Numbered from the stretch's first letter, positions 1 to 7,930 are shown. The stretch: 18,873 nt of DNA from Euryarchaeota archaeon UBA124 (GCA_002502215.1 DAPT01000085.1:1-18873), one strand, 5' to 3'. The notes: generated by a model from the letters alone, not told the origin. Program-made: numbers and translations.

Positions 1-944
1 GTGATTGCATCGCTGCCTTGACCAATCCCGCTTGTCTCACAGAAGATGAGATCGAATCCGACCGCTTTCGCAACCTCGATTGCTCGATCGAGATTTGCGC
101 TAATCTCTGAGCCGCTTCCTCGGCTTGCAAGACTGCGCATGTAGAGATCGTTGTTCGAAAGTGAATTCATTCGAATACGGTCGCCGAGTAGCGCTCCACC
201 GGTTCGCTTTCGTGTTGGGTCGACACAGAGCAAGCAAACCTTCTTTCCGGGGTTGTCTCGCTGGATACGAAGCATCAATTCGTCAAGCAGGCTCGATTTC
301 CCTGCACCACCGGTCCCTGTGAACCCAATCACTGGAACCTCATCGGTTGATGAGCGACATGTTTCGAGTGTTTGTTTGAAAGTCACTTCATCAGCGGATT
401 CAGAGAGTGTAAGCAGCAACCCGACTTTAGCCATGTCAGTTGCGGTTATGGGACCGTCGAGGTCTTTCATTCGCTCATCGGAAATGAGATCGACCTCTCC
501 AGCAATTCCCATCAAATGATGTATCATGCCCATTAATCCCATTGTGCGTCCATCGTCAGGAGAGTAAATTTTCGAAATACCTGCTTGGTGAAGTTCTCGG
601 ATTTCGGGCGGTGTGATGGTCCCACCTCCACCGCCGAAGATGCGTACGTGCTCGCAACCAGCTTCGTCCAAAAGTTGGCGAATGTATGTGAAATATTCGA
701 CGTGACCACCCTGATACGATGTTAACGCAACTGCATGCGCATCCTCCTGAACAGCACAATCGACGACGTCTTTTGCTGAGCGATCGTGGCCAAGGTGAAT
801 CACTTCAGCCCCCGAGGATTGAATTAATCGACGCATGACGTTGATGGCTGCATCATGACCGTCAAACAGAGATGCTGCAGTAATGACACGTACCGGACCT
901 GTGCTTGTTTCAAACACAGGTTGTTCCTCAGCGTCTTCGGCCAT
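1..944 (-). CDS. icmF: IcmF-type fused cobalamin-dependent acyl-CoA mutase, N-terminal part (cut by window edge)
   Basis: Only the first 314 codons are visible; the rest lies beyond position 1. Residues about 18-145 form a B12-binding domain: DGH at 28-30 supplies the base-off cobalamin His30, followed by TSYQGG at 75-80 and a GGGGG run at 104-108. Residues about 200 onward are a MeaB/ArgK-like G domain with P-loop GTGGAGKS (210-217), VDPTRKRTGG (241-250) and ETSGIGQ (303-309). The order B12 domain then GTPase in one chain, plus the ETSGIGQ form, matches IcmF, in which a mutase catalytic domain follows. Known IcmF proteins interconvert isobutyryl- and butyryl-CoA (some act on pivalyl-CoA), with the GTPase guarding cofactor loading. 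The substrate cannot be read here because the mutase domain is missing. The ATG at 944 is the first usable start after an in-frame stop and lies 42 bases after the ABC-F gene, so cotranscription is likely. The unseen remainder could also be a methylmalonyl-CoA-specific variant. Confidence 0.88.
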   Translation of the reverse strand, partial: MAEDAEEQPVFETSTGPVRVITAASLFDGHDAAINVMRRLIQSSGAEVIHLGHDRSAKDVVDCAVQEDAHAVALTSYQGGHVEYFTYIRQLLDEAGCEHVRIFGGGGGTITPPEIRELHQAGISKIYSPDDGRTMGLMGMIHHLMGIAGEVDLISDERMKDLDGPITATDMAKVGLLLTLSESADEVTFKQTLETCRSSTDEVPVIGFTGTGGAGKSSLLDELMLRIQRDNPGKKVCLLCVDPTRKRTGGALLGDRIRMNSLSNNDLYMRSLASRGSGSEISANLDRAIEVAKAVGFDLIFCETSGIGQGSDAI

Positions 945-986
945 GAACAACCCAAGCAAATGGAGTTCATGAAATCAAGGGTGGGA

Positions 987-2663
987 CTAGACTTGGGAGA
1001 TTTCATCATCTGCCAAAGGGGGAAGTCCTTGCTTGGCTCGAACGTAGTCGGTGTAGTTGCCATAGTAGACCTTGATGTTTCCATCTTCGAGTTCCCAAAT
1101 CCGATTGACAACCTGATCAAGGAACCATCGATCGTGTGAAACTGTAATTAGCGACCCTTCGTATCCAATTAGGGCTTCCTCAAGTGTTTCCTTTGAGTCC
1201 ATGTCCAAGTGATTGGTCGGCTCATCCATCAGCAAGAGGTTGTTGTCTTCGAGGAGGAGTTTAAGCAGCGCTACACGTGCTCGCTCTCCGCCAGAAAGTT
1301 GCTTGAGTTTTGTACCAACCTGATCGCTTGAGAACTGGAAACGTCCAAGAGCAGCTCGAATGTCACCGTACTGGTAATCTGGGCGGAGTTTCTGAATCTG
1401 TTCAACGGGATTGAGTTCAAAATCAAGTGTTGCGTGATCTTGGTGAAAATACCCAATGACAGTCCCTGGAGATACATCGATTTTACCAGAGTCAAGCTTC
1501 AGTTCTTTGTTGATAATCTTAAGCAGGGTTGTCTTTCCTTGACCGTTCCCTCCAACGATTCCAATACGGTCACCTTTGCGCACTTCGAGGGTCTGGTTGT
1601 TGAGAATCGGGCGTTCCAGACCTTCGAAGGTCTTTGTTGCATCAACCAGTTCGAGCACATCCATGCTTGCCTTATCGATTGCATCGAGCTTGAGAATCAA
1701 TGGCTTTCGTTTCTTCGGGACGCGAGCCCTCAGTGCCTTGAGTTCTTGTTGCATGCGCGTAATCATCTTGTGTTTGGCTGAAATTGATTTGTCGTATTTG
1801 TTCGCTCGTTTCATTTGTTGAATGGCACCTGTTGTTGATTGAATTTTCTTTTCTAAATTCCCAATTTGCTCATTCAGCGCTTGCTCACTTGCTACCTTTT
1901 GGACGATGAATTGACTGTAGTTGCCTTTCCATGGCCAGGCGCGGAGGTTATCGATTTCAACGACTCGGTTGCAAACTTGGTCGAGGAAGTAACGATCGTG
2001 GGATACAATAAGTTGAGAGCCCTTGAAGTCGGTTAGAAAAGCCTCAAGCCATTCCGTGGTTTGAATATCAAGGTGGTTTGTTGGCTCGTCAAGGAACATG
2101 ACATCGATTCCTGACAGGCCGACGAGTTGGCGCGCAAGCGCCAGTTTTGCTTTCTCCCCTCCAGACAATTGTGATACAGGCATATCCATCGGATGCTTAT
2201 CAAGTCCGAGTCGTTCGAGAATACCCTTGGCGATTCCGGCAACGTTTCCACCTCCGGAAGAAGCAAGGGTCTGTTGAAGTTCTGAATATCGCTCCATGAC
2301 CGGTTCCCAGTCTCCCTCGTAGAACGAGGGATCAATCATCTGAGCCTCAATCGATGCAATTTCATCCTCCAATTCTTGGAATTGTCGTCCTTTGCGTCCG
2401 AGTTCCTCTTCGATGGTCGAATTCGATTCAATGTCTCGAATTTGAGTAAGATATGCAATTCGAATTCCTGGTGCGAAATCGATGTCCCCTACGTCTTGTT
2501 TTTGCTCACTGATCGTATTGAGCAGTGTTGTTTTACCAGCTCCATTGTGACCAACAATCCCAATTCGATCGCCATCGTTGATAATGAGGTTGATGTCTTG
2601 CAGAACATCGGTGGGCCCGAAGCTTCTGTCAACACCTTCAACGGTAATGAGTTCGCGAACCAT
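987..2663 (-). CDS. ABC-F family ATPase (EttA/Uup/ABCF-like, ribosome-associated)
   Basis: This 558-residue protein has two ABC ATPase domains and no membrane segments, the hallmark of the soluble ABC-F family, which bind the ribosomal E site and modulate translation or rescue stalled ribosomes. Domain 1 has Walker A GHNGAGKTT (38-46), signature LSGGEKAK (166-173) and Walker B ending in DEPTNHLD (192-199). Domain 2 has GGNGQGKTT (371-379), LSGGERAR (456-463) and DEPTNHLD (480-487). A charged helical linker (about 255-335) sits between them, where ABC-F proteins carry the tRNA-interaction motif. The start ATG is preceded by a good GGTGAT Shine-Dalgarno five bases upstream. It lies between the acyl-CoA synthetase and the mutase gene. 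All catalytic motifs look intact. ABC-F is common in bacteria and eukaryotes and less so in archaea, so transfer is possible. Assignment to a subfamily (EttA, Uup, YheS, resistance type) cannot be made by eye. Confidence 0.95.
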   Translation of the reverse strand: MVRELITVEGVDRSFGPTDVLQDINLIINDGDRIGIVGHNGAGKTTLLNTISEQKQDVGDIDFAPGIRIAYLTQIRDIESNSTIEEELGRKGRQFQELEDEIASIEAQMIDPSFYEGDWEPVMERYSELQQTLASSGGGNVAGIAKGILERLGLDKHPMDMPVSQLSGGEKAKLALARQLVGLSGIDVMFLDEPTNHLDIQTTEWLEAFLTDFKGSQLIVSHDRYFLDQVCNRVVEIDNLRAWPWKGNYSQFIVQKVASEQALNEQIGNLEKKIQSTTGAIQQMKRANKYDKSISAKHKMITRMQQELKALRARVPKKRKPLILKLDAIDKASMDVLELVDATKTFEGLERPILNNQTLEVRKGDRIGIVGGNGQGKTTLLKIINKELKLDSGKIDVSPGTVIGYFHQDHATLDFELNPVEQIQKLRPDYQYGDIRAALGRFQFSSDQVGTKLKQLSGGERARVALLKLLLEDNNLLLMDEPTNHLDMDSKETLEEALIGYEGSLITVSHDRWFLDQVVNRIWELEDGNIKVYYGNYTDYVRAKQGLPPLADDEISQV

Positions 2664-2668
2664 ACTGT

Positions 2669-2674
2669 ATCACC
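2669..2674 (-). promoter_or_regulatory. Shine-Dalgarno site of the ABC-F gene
   Basis: On the minus strand the sequence reads GGTGAT, complementary to the usual 3' end of 16S rRNA, with five bases before the ATG ending at 2661. It supports the 2663 start and shows that at least some internal genes of the array use leadered, SD-directed initiation. Confidence 0.6.
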
Positions 2675-2682
2675 AAGGCAAG

Positions 2683-2706
2683 CCCATCGATGGGTATTGA
2701 AAACCC
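2683..2706 (-). promoter_or_regulatory. Overlapping alternative hairpins in the ABC-F leader
   Basis: The 60-base gap before the ABC-F gene holds a perfect 12-base palindrome, CCCATCGATGGG (2683-2694). A second inverted repeat shares one arm with it: TGGGT at 2691-2695 and ACCCA at 2702-2706 around a six-base spacer. In the minus-strand transcript the shared arm can pair upstream or downstream but not both, about 20 bases before the ABC-F start codon and just ahead of its SD. This could be an operator, an attenuator-like switch, or chance. No T-tract terminator follows. Confidence 0.35.
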
Positions 2707-2723
2707 AATCGGTCAATTTACGC

Positions 2724-4658
2724 TCAATTGATGGCAGCAATGGAGTCTTCGTGGCGAGCCAAGAGGTTTCGCAACTTGACCTTCATTGATGGCGTCATGA
2801 GGTCGTTGTCCGTCGTCCACTCCTCGTGGTCAAGGATGATGGTTGCGGGAACTTCGTAACCCTTCCACGTTGGAGCTTGCATAGCGTTTGTCTTCAACTC
2901 AGAAAGCATCCAATCTCGGGTGGATTGACGAGCGCACAATTCCTCGTCACTGCCTGACGCATCGATACCAGCAGAACCCATTGCAGCCTTCATAGCCTCG
3001 AAATTCGGGTGCACAATGAGGTACGTTTTGAGCATGTTTCGTCCCTCCAGGGCAGCTTGCTCAACCAGTGGTGAGAGCTTGACATTTTCTTCCAGCGGTG
3101 CAGGAGAGACGTATTTTCCATTTTCAAGTTTAAATTGACTCTTAACACGACCGGTAATGGAGAGGTAGCCATCCGAAGATAACTTACCGAGGTCACCTGT
3201 ACGGAATGTTCCCGGTTCGATAATGACTTCCTTTGTCGCTTCTTCGTTGTTCCAATAGCCGAGCATGACGTTGGGTCCAGTGACGATGATTTCACCCTCG
3301 TCTGGCCGGTCTGGATCATCCCATGCATCCGTGTCGATGGTGACTTTGACGCCGTTCGCAACACGTCCTACGCAGTAGAGTTTGGACGTGCCCGGGCCGG
3401 ACCAACCGTTTGCAGCAACAAGCGGCGATGTTTCGGTTAATCCGTATCCTTCGTAGCAACTAAATCCAACCATTTGGATAAACTCTGCAACATCGGGTGA
3501 AAGTGCAGCGGCTCCGGACATGCAGAATCGAATGTTTCCTCCAAATCGAGCGCGAACCTTACTCCAGACGAGCTTGTCGTAGAGTTTGTCGAAGAAACCA
3601 CTAGCAGGGACAGCGTCACACTCAACACCAGCCTTTGCGATTCGCTTTGCTGCGGATTTCTTTGCCTTAGCAATAAGGAATTTCTTCACGCCAGTTGCGG
3701 CATCAAATTGAGCGTTTACTCGGTCATAGAATTTGTTCCAGACACGAGGAACTGCAATAAGAACTGCAGGTTTGATCTCGATGCATTCATCGGCAATTTT
3801 GGTGAGGTCAGAGATGAGATTGATATGCACGCCACATCGAATCATCCAATGAAGATCGAAGGTACTACCAAAAGAGTGTGCCCAAGGCAAGAAAGCAGCG
3901 TTTTTGTCACCAATGAAAATTTCGAATGCAGATTGAACGCAGAGGATGTTGGAAAGGGTGTTCCAATTCGTAAGCATAACGCCCTTTGGGTTACCGGTTG
4001 TTCCGGACGTGTAGATGAGCGTGTTGAGTGCAAACGGATCGTCAGCGATGTCGATCGCTGCTTCGCTGGCACGGCCCGCAGCCACGAATTCAGACCATTG
4101 GTGAACAACCACACCTTCAGGCGGCAGTTCATTGGCTGGTTCGTCACCGAGCATAAGCACGCCACACTTTGGCCACTTTGCGGCATCATCGGGTAGATTG
4201 GCAATCAATTTGTCAAGGACTTCAGTATCTGCTACTGCGATGAGAGAAGGTTCTGAATCATTGAGGATGTAGGCCCATTCAGCGCCGTGCTGGTGGGTGT
4301 ACATTGCCGTGTAGGCAGCGCCTAAGGCGTTTGCACCGTAGGAAATGGCAGCCCATTCGACAGAATTGTTGAGAATCATGGCAACGCGATCTCCTGCGTT
4401 GATTCCAATGTCTCGCAGTTGCTTTCCTACAGCGGTGGCAAGTTCTCCAAACTCTTGGTACGTAAGGTGAACTCGTGGCATACCTGGTCCGGGAATGTAA
4501 CCAAAGCATTGGTGTTGACTGAATCGTTCTGCACTTGTCATCAGCATTTGGTAAAGGGTTCGGGGATCATCTCCCTCTGGCTTTACCCACTGGCGGTCGT
4601 TTGGCTGTTGTTCCCAAGCAAGTTGTTGTTGCATGGGTGGCGGTGTGCGTTGCCACAC
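2724..4658 (-). CDS. Long-chain acyl-CoA synthetase (AMP-forming)
   Basis: This 644-residue member of the ANL superfamily would activate fatty acids to acyl-CoA via an acyl-adenylate. Visible motifs are the AMP-binding loop YTSGTTGNPKG (216-226), SGAAAL (381-386), YGLTETSP (405-412), TGDL (487-490), the hinge region ITGRVKSQFKLENGKYVSP (501-519) and the C-terminal catalytic Lys626 in MTPSMKVK. The length, the insert after residue 320 and the LENGKYVSP hinge fit the FadD15/ACSL long-chain type rather than acetyl-CoA synthetase. The start is uncertain: GTG at 4658 gives the full frame, but an ATG at 4634 (ninth codon) is also plausible and loses no domain. It follows SMUG1 by 26 bases and precedes the ABC-F gene by 60. 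Exact chain-length preference is not visible. Confidence 0.93.
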   Translation of the reverse strand: MWQRTPPPMQQQLAWEQQPNDRQWVKPEGDDPRTLYQMLMTSAERFSQHQCFGYIPGPGMPRVHLTYQEFGELATAVGKQLRDIGINAGDRVAMILNNSVEWAAISYGANALGAAYTAMYTHQHGAEWAYILNDSEPSLIAVADTEVLDKLIANLPDDAAKWPKCGVLMLGDEPANELPPEGVVVHQWSEFVAAGRASEAAIDIADDPFALNTLIYTSGTTGNPKGVMLTNWNTLSNILCVQSAFEIFIGDKNAAFLPWAHSFGSTFDLHWMIRCGVHINLISDLTKIADECIEIKPAVLIAVPRVWNKFYDRVNAQFDAATGVKKFLIAKAKKSAAKRIAKAGVECDAVPASGFFDKLYDKLVWSKVRARFGGNIRFCMSGAAALSPDVAEFIQMVGFSCYEGYGLTETSPLVAANGWSGPGTSKLYCVGRVANGVKVTIDTDAWDDPDRPDEGEIIVTGPNVMLGYWNNEEATKEVIIEPGTFRTGDLGKLSSDGYLSITGRVKSQFKLENGKYVSPAPLEENVKLSPLVEQAALEGRNMLKTYLIVHPNFEAMKAAMGSAGIDASGSDEELCARQSTRDWMLSELKTNAMQAPTWKGYEVPATIILDHEEWTTDNDLMTPSMKVKLRNLLARHEDSIAAIN

Positions 4659-4684
4659 TTAATTTCATCCCCGACTTTCCATGA

Positions 4685-5416
4685 TTATGGAATTTTTGAG
4701 ATTGCATTTGCTCGCCAATCCTCTCCTCCGTTACGATTTGCTAACGGCGAGGCTGGACTTGGATGCCACATTGAGTCGATCTGAACGTGATTGAGAATTG
4801 ATTGGGCCCGTTTTTTCGCATAATTCCCAACACCAATTACAGCCTCAATCCCCATGATTTCCACAACGGTTTCTAAATGACGGTCGCAAGCTTTCAGGAC
4901 AGGTTCAATGGTGGACTTCGGCAAATCAACAGGCGTTACATTTCGACCAGTTTCACCGAGAATGAGGAGAGGACAATGGTTGACTACGTAGATGTTGGAA
5001 AAGATTGCTTCAGTTGAACCATAATGTGTGGAGAGCATGGACCAGAATCGGGTGCCAGATACTTCTTGACGTTCCATCGATAGCCCCTCAATTGGGCGTT
5101 TTGGGTGCGCTCCAGGAGGCGTTGAAATTTGTCGTTCTTCGATGTGTAAGACATCTCGAGCCATTGCCGTGGCTCCGAACGGAACACCTGTTTGCGCCAT
5201 ACCATAAGGCCCAGGATTCATTCCAAGCAACAGTGTTTTCGCCCCAAAATTGCTCCATTTATCGATAAATTGCTCGTGGTATTCCCAAGCATAATCAAGA
5301 GGGTTCGTGACGAAAGCGACGGATTTGTGTCGAAGAATACGATTGATTTCGTTGTCGCAATCCTCTGAAAGACGCAAGGCTGCGTCTTTCAGTTGCTCAG
5401 GGATGGATTCTACCAT
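4685..5416 (-). CDS. smug1: SMUG1-family single-strand-selective uracil-DNA glycosylase
   Basis: This 243-residue protein is predicted to remove uracil (and in known SMUG1 also 5-hydroxymethyluracil) from DNA to start base-excision repair. Motif 1 is GMNPGPYGMAQTGVPFG (65-81) with catalytic Asn67; motif 2 is HPSPASPLANR (218-228) with His218. Other family landmarks are DYAWEYH (41-47), HPKRPIEGL (104-112), EVSGTRFW (118-125), CPLLIL (148-153), GRNVTP (157-162) and VIGVGNYAKKRA (193-204). From memory of the animal protein the match runs nearly end to end, well beyond the two motifs. The start ATG overlaps the stop of the upstream dehydrogenase by seven bases, which argues for translational coupling. 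SMUG1 is best known in animals and scattered bacteria. The family call is very secure; the base spectrum is not testable by eye. Confidence 0.95.
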   Translation of the reverse strand: MVESIPEQLKDAALRLSEDCDNEINRILRHKSVAFVTNPLDYAWEYHEQFIDKWSNFGAKTLLLGMNPGPYGMAQTGVPFGATAMARDVLHIEERQISTPPGAHPKRPIEGLSMERQEVSGTRFWSMLSTHYGSTEAIFSNIYVVNHCPLLILGETGRNVTPVDLPKSTIEPVLKACDRHLETVVEIMGIEAVIGVGNYAKKRAQSILNHVQIDSMWHPSPASPLANRNGGEDWRANAISKIP

Positions 5417-6090
5417 GGAAGTTCGTCTCCCGTGTATTCGAAGAATCGACCCGATTGGGCAATGTCCTGTTTATGGATAAGTCCAATCAAGCCCTTGACT
5501 GAAACAGACACAGGAACGGGAGCTCTCTCTCCACCCATGTCAGTTTTTGCCCATCCAGGATGGTAAGCAGTGACCGTGATATTGTGGTCTTTCCCCTCAA
5601 CTGCTAGAATTTTTGTGATCATGTTCAATCCGGTTTTGCTGGTTCTGTAGGCGTATGACCTTCCACTCATGCAATCATCAATCGACCCCATAAGGCTGGA
5701 AATGTTGGCAATCTTCCCTTGATTTGATGCCTGAAGGAGTGGCCAAAGCACTTGCGAAACACGCAGTGGGCCGATTGTGTTGACATTCAACACTTCAAGT
5801 GAGACTTCAGGGTCCACATCTTCAAGGGATTGCCATCGACCATCCATCCGTCCAGCGTTGTTGACCAAAATGTCAATTGATTGCGACATTGATTTGACGT
5901 TCTCTGCGAATTCATGAACCGATGATGTCGATGAAACATCCAATTGAAAGATGCTCATTTTTTCATGACTGAATTTCATTGACTCTGGTGACCGAACACC
6001 AGCAATCACAGAATGGCCCTCTGCAAGGAGTTGCTTAGCAAATTCAAGCCCAATTCCTCTGTTTGCACCTGTAACAACCCATGTCGCCAT
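5410..6090 (-). CDS. Short-chain dehydrogenase/reductase (Rossmann, NAD(P)-dependent)
   Basis: This is a 226-residue classical SDR. It has the cofactor motif TGANRGIG (7-14), DV at 51-52, the NNAG motif at 77-80, an ISS serine at 131-132 and the catalytic pair Tyr148-x3-Lys152 in YRTSK, followed by HPGW (177-180). The short length and TGANRGIG/NNAG pattern resemble the C-factor/sniffer-like carbonyl reductase group, whose substrates vary widely, so no substrate is proposed. All catalytic residues are present. It lies 31 bases after the radical SAM gene, and its stop overlaps the start of SMUG1, so it is almost certainly cotranscribed with both. The link to DNA repair is positional only. Confidence 0.9.
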   Translation of the reverse strand: MATWVVTGANRGIGLEFAKQLLAEGHSVIAGVRSPESMKFSHEKMSIFQLDVSSTSSVHEFAENVKSMSQSIDILVNNAGRMDGRWQSLEDVDPEVSLEVLNVNTIGPLRVSQVLWPLLQASNQGKIANISSLMGSIDDCMSGRSYAYRTSKTGLNMITKILAVEGKDHNITVTAYHPGWAKTDMGGERAPVPVSVSVKGLIGLIHKQDIAQSGRFFEYTGDELPW

Positions 6091-6121
6091 ACACCTACGT
6101 CATGCAGGGGCTTCATTGAGA

Positions 6122-7879
6122 TTACTTGGAGCCAAGTACGGTTTTCATTTGCGATTCAATGTTGATTTGAGCAGCCTCAAAAACGGCTTCAATTGAAGGA
6201 TTTGTCTCTTTTCGCCTTAATTTCGCTCGGGCCGAAATAAGATTCCATGCAGATTTTTTGCCCAACCCTGGTATCGCTTCAAGTTGCTTTTCCGTAACAG
6301 TATTGATGTCCATACCAACTTCAACACCGGTGATTGAACGGGCACCATGTCCTGTAATCATGATGTTTGATGAGGATTCAAGTGGAATATGATATGGCAC
6401 GCCAATGAGAATGGGGTAAGCTCCGATTTGCCGTCCGAATGTAAGGCCAGCACGACCATGTATGGTTTCGCTGGTATGCTCGTTGGAAAGATGCACAGGC
6501 AATCGTGTCCTGCCATCGTGTGTTTCCCAATGAACATCGTTGAGAACATGACCAAGTGGAAACAACTCTTGAAGCAAAGGTGTGTCAATGGTCTCTCGTA
6601 CGTTTTTCTTGAAGTGTTTGAAATCTTTTTCCGGTATTTCTTGGAATCCTTCACCTTCGACCTGCCGTATATTGATGCGTCTCAGCAACAACCCCTCATT
6701 CCTTAGATCCTTCAACAGATTCAGATTCATCGTGTATGTCTCAGCACGCTCTCCGTTCAATCCTGCAATGAAGTTCAGTCCTGGAAGCAGTTTCGGCAAT
6801 CCACGCTTACCACGTTCCCGGCCGTATTTGTTGATCAATCGTAGAGCGATTTTCAACTGCTGTGAATCACAGTTGAGCCAGTTCGCTTCATGGACATTTG
6901 GATCTGCAGATTCCAGCCCAAAGGACAAAACTGCGCCATCCGAGAGTGTCTCAACAAGGGTCTTGGTAATCTCAGTGGATGGTTCAATGTTCTCGGCAAT
7001 GATGGATGGATTCCCGTTGTCGGTGTGCAGTATGTCCAGCCGGTCATCCTCCCGCAAGCCATGAAGCAGTTGTGCGATTGGTTCCGGGTTCGGGATTGGA
7101 TACTCAAGGTCCTTGACACCTTCTGCCATGTACGTGTAAGTGTCGGTCATCCCCCCCAGACGAACGTGTCGAACCCCTGCGTCATGCGCAAGTTTCACTT
7201 CCTGAACAATGTCTTCCGGAGTGCGCCAGATGGGGATTCCTTTTTTTGGCTCGATGCAGAACTTGCAACCCCGCTTGAATCGAACGCACCCCTGGTAGAC
7301 CTCAACTTCGTAGGTCAGTGGCCCCTTCTTTTCATCGGTTCCAAGGTCTGGGTGTTGAGTAACTGCTTTGCTTTTAGCGCCGAGATGGGCCCAAGAACTC
7401 CATTGTTCAGCCGTTCGACGTTCATGTTTCCACGTTCCGGTTCGGAGAAAACCATTCAACGTTGCATCCGTATCTTGTACGGCAAGAAAAAGATTGGAAC
7501 GAAGTGGAAGCCAACCTTGCTGCTTCCATCCTCGAACAGCCCAACCTCCAAACAGGGCTGGTATTCCTTGAGGCAAATTTCGTATGAATTCGGTCGATTC
7601 TTTTCGAGAGATTGGTGTTCCACGTATGTACCGCCCAGGGACGACAGCACCTGCAATGCAGACGAAACCTTCCAAGTTTTGGAGGTGAAGTGCTCGTTCC
7701 TTCTCGGAAAACAATCTCCACTGATCGATGGTAACGTAGGTGTAATCGATGTTGTGTTGTTCAAGCACGCCGCAGACATAGCGAATGTGAAATCCTACGT
7801 ATGGAGGAACCCCAAAGGCAGCGGGTTCGTCTTCATATCCATCGAGAACGAGCCACGAAGCAGCATCCCTCTCAACCAT
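6122..7879 (-). CDS. Radical SAM protein with C-terminal helix-hairpin-helix (COG1031-like)
   Basis: This 585-residue protein has three domains. Residues 1-165 are an alpha/beta region (VLDGYEDEPAAFGVPPYVG near 11-29; FGGWAVRGW at 110-118). Residues about 190-450 form the radical SAM barrel with cysteines 198, 205 and 208 spaced C-x6-C-x2-C, rather than the usual C-x3-C-x2-C, then LGGMTDTY (241-248) and HTDNGNP (285-291). A C-terminal helix-hairpin-helix is at about 526-556 (IPGLGKKSAWNLISARAKL). This architecture fits the archaeal uncharacterised family COG1031, from memory. The three cysteines should bind a [4Fe-4S] cluster that cleaves S-adenosylmethionine. The HhH suggests a nucleic-acid target, so modification of RNA or DNA is a reasonable but unproven idea. 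The ATG at 7879 is the first start after an in-frame stop. Confidence 0.85.
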   Translation of the reverse strand: MVERDAASWLVLDGYEDEPAAFGVPPYVGFHIRYVCGVLEQHNIDYTYVTIDQWRLFSEKERALHLQNLEGFVCIAGAVVPGRYIRGTPISRKESTEFIRNLPQGIPALFGGWAVRGWKQQGWLPLRSNLFLAVQDTDATLNGFLRTGTWKHERRTAEQWSSWAHLGAKSKAVTQHPDLGTDEKKGPLTYEVEVYQGCVRFKRGCKFCIEPKKGIPIWRTPEDIVQEVKLAHDAGVRHVRLGGMTDTYTYMAEGVKDLEYPIPNPEPIAQLLHGLREDDRLDILHTDNGNPSIIAENIEPSTEITKTLVETLSDGAVLSFGLESADPNVHEANWLNCDSQQLKIALRLINKYGRERGKRGLPKLLPGLNFIAGLNGERAETYTMNLNLLKDLRNEGLLLRRINIRQVEGEGFQEIPEKDFKHFKKNVRETIDTPLLQELFPLGHVLNDVHWETHDGRTRLPVHLSNEHTSETIHGRAGLTFGRQIGAYPILIGVPYHIPLESSSNIMITGHGARSITGVEVGMDINTVTEKQLEAIPGLGKKSAWNLISARAKLRRKETNPSIEAVFEAAQINIESQMKTVLGSK

Positions 7880-7911
7880 GAACAGCGTTCATGCTCCCCC
7901 CACATAGTTAT

Positions 7912-7930
7912 GTCCTCAGATTTGGAGGAC
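7912..7930. repeat. Short perfect inverted repeat between the Csl4-RRM and radical SAM genes
   Basis: GTCCTC (7912-7917) and GAGGAC (7925-7930) flank a seven-base loop in the 74-base gap between the two genes. It would form a six-pair hairpin in the transcript just after the Csl4-RRM stop codon. There is no U-tract, so it does not look like an intrinsic terminator. It may be a processing or stabilising element, or chance. Confidence 0.3.

Noticed and set aside
2683..2706. Intrinsic transcription terminator after the acyl-CoA synthetase gene
   Set aside because: The hairpins are short and not followed by a T-tract on the minus strand; a regulatory reading is only tentative.
3708..4196. Open frame of 162 codons on the plus strand within the acyl-CoA synthetase gene
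   Set aside because: It is a shadow of a strongly conserved enzyme; no motif is seen.
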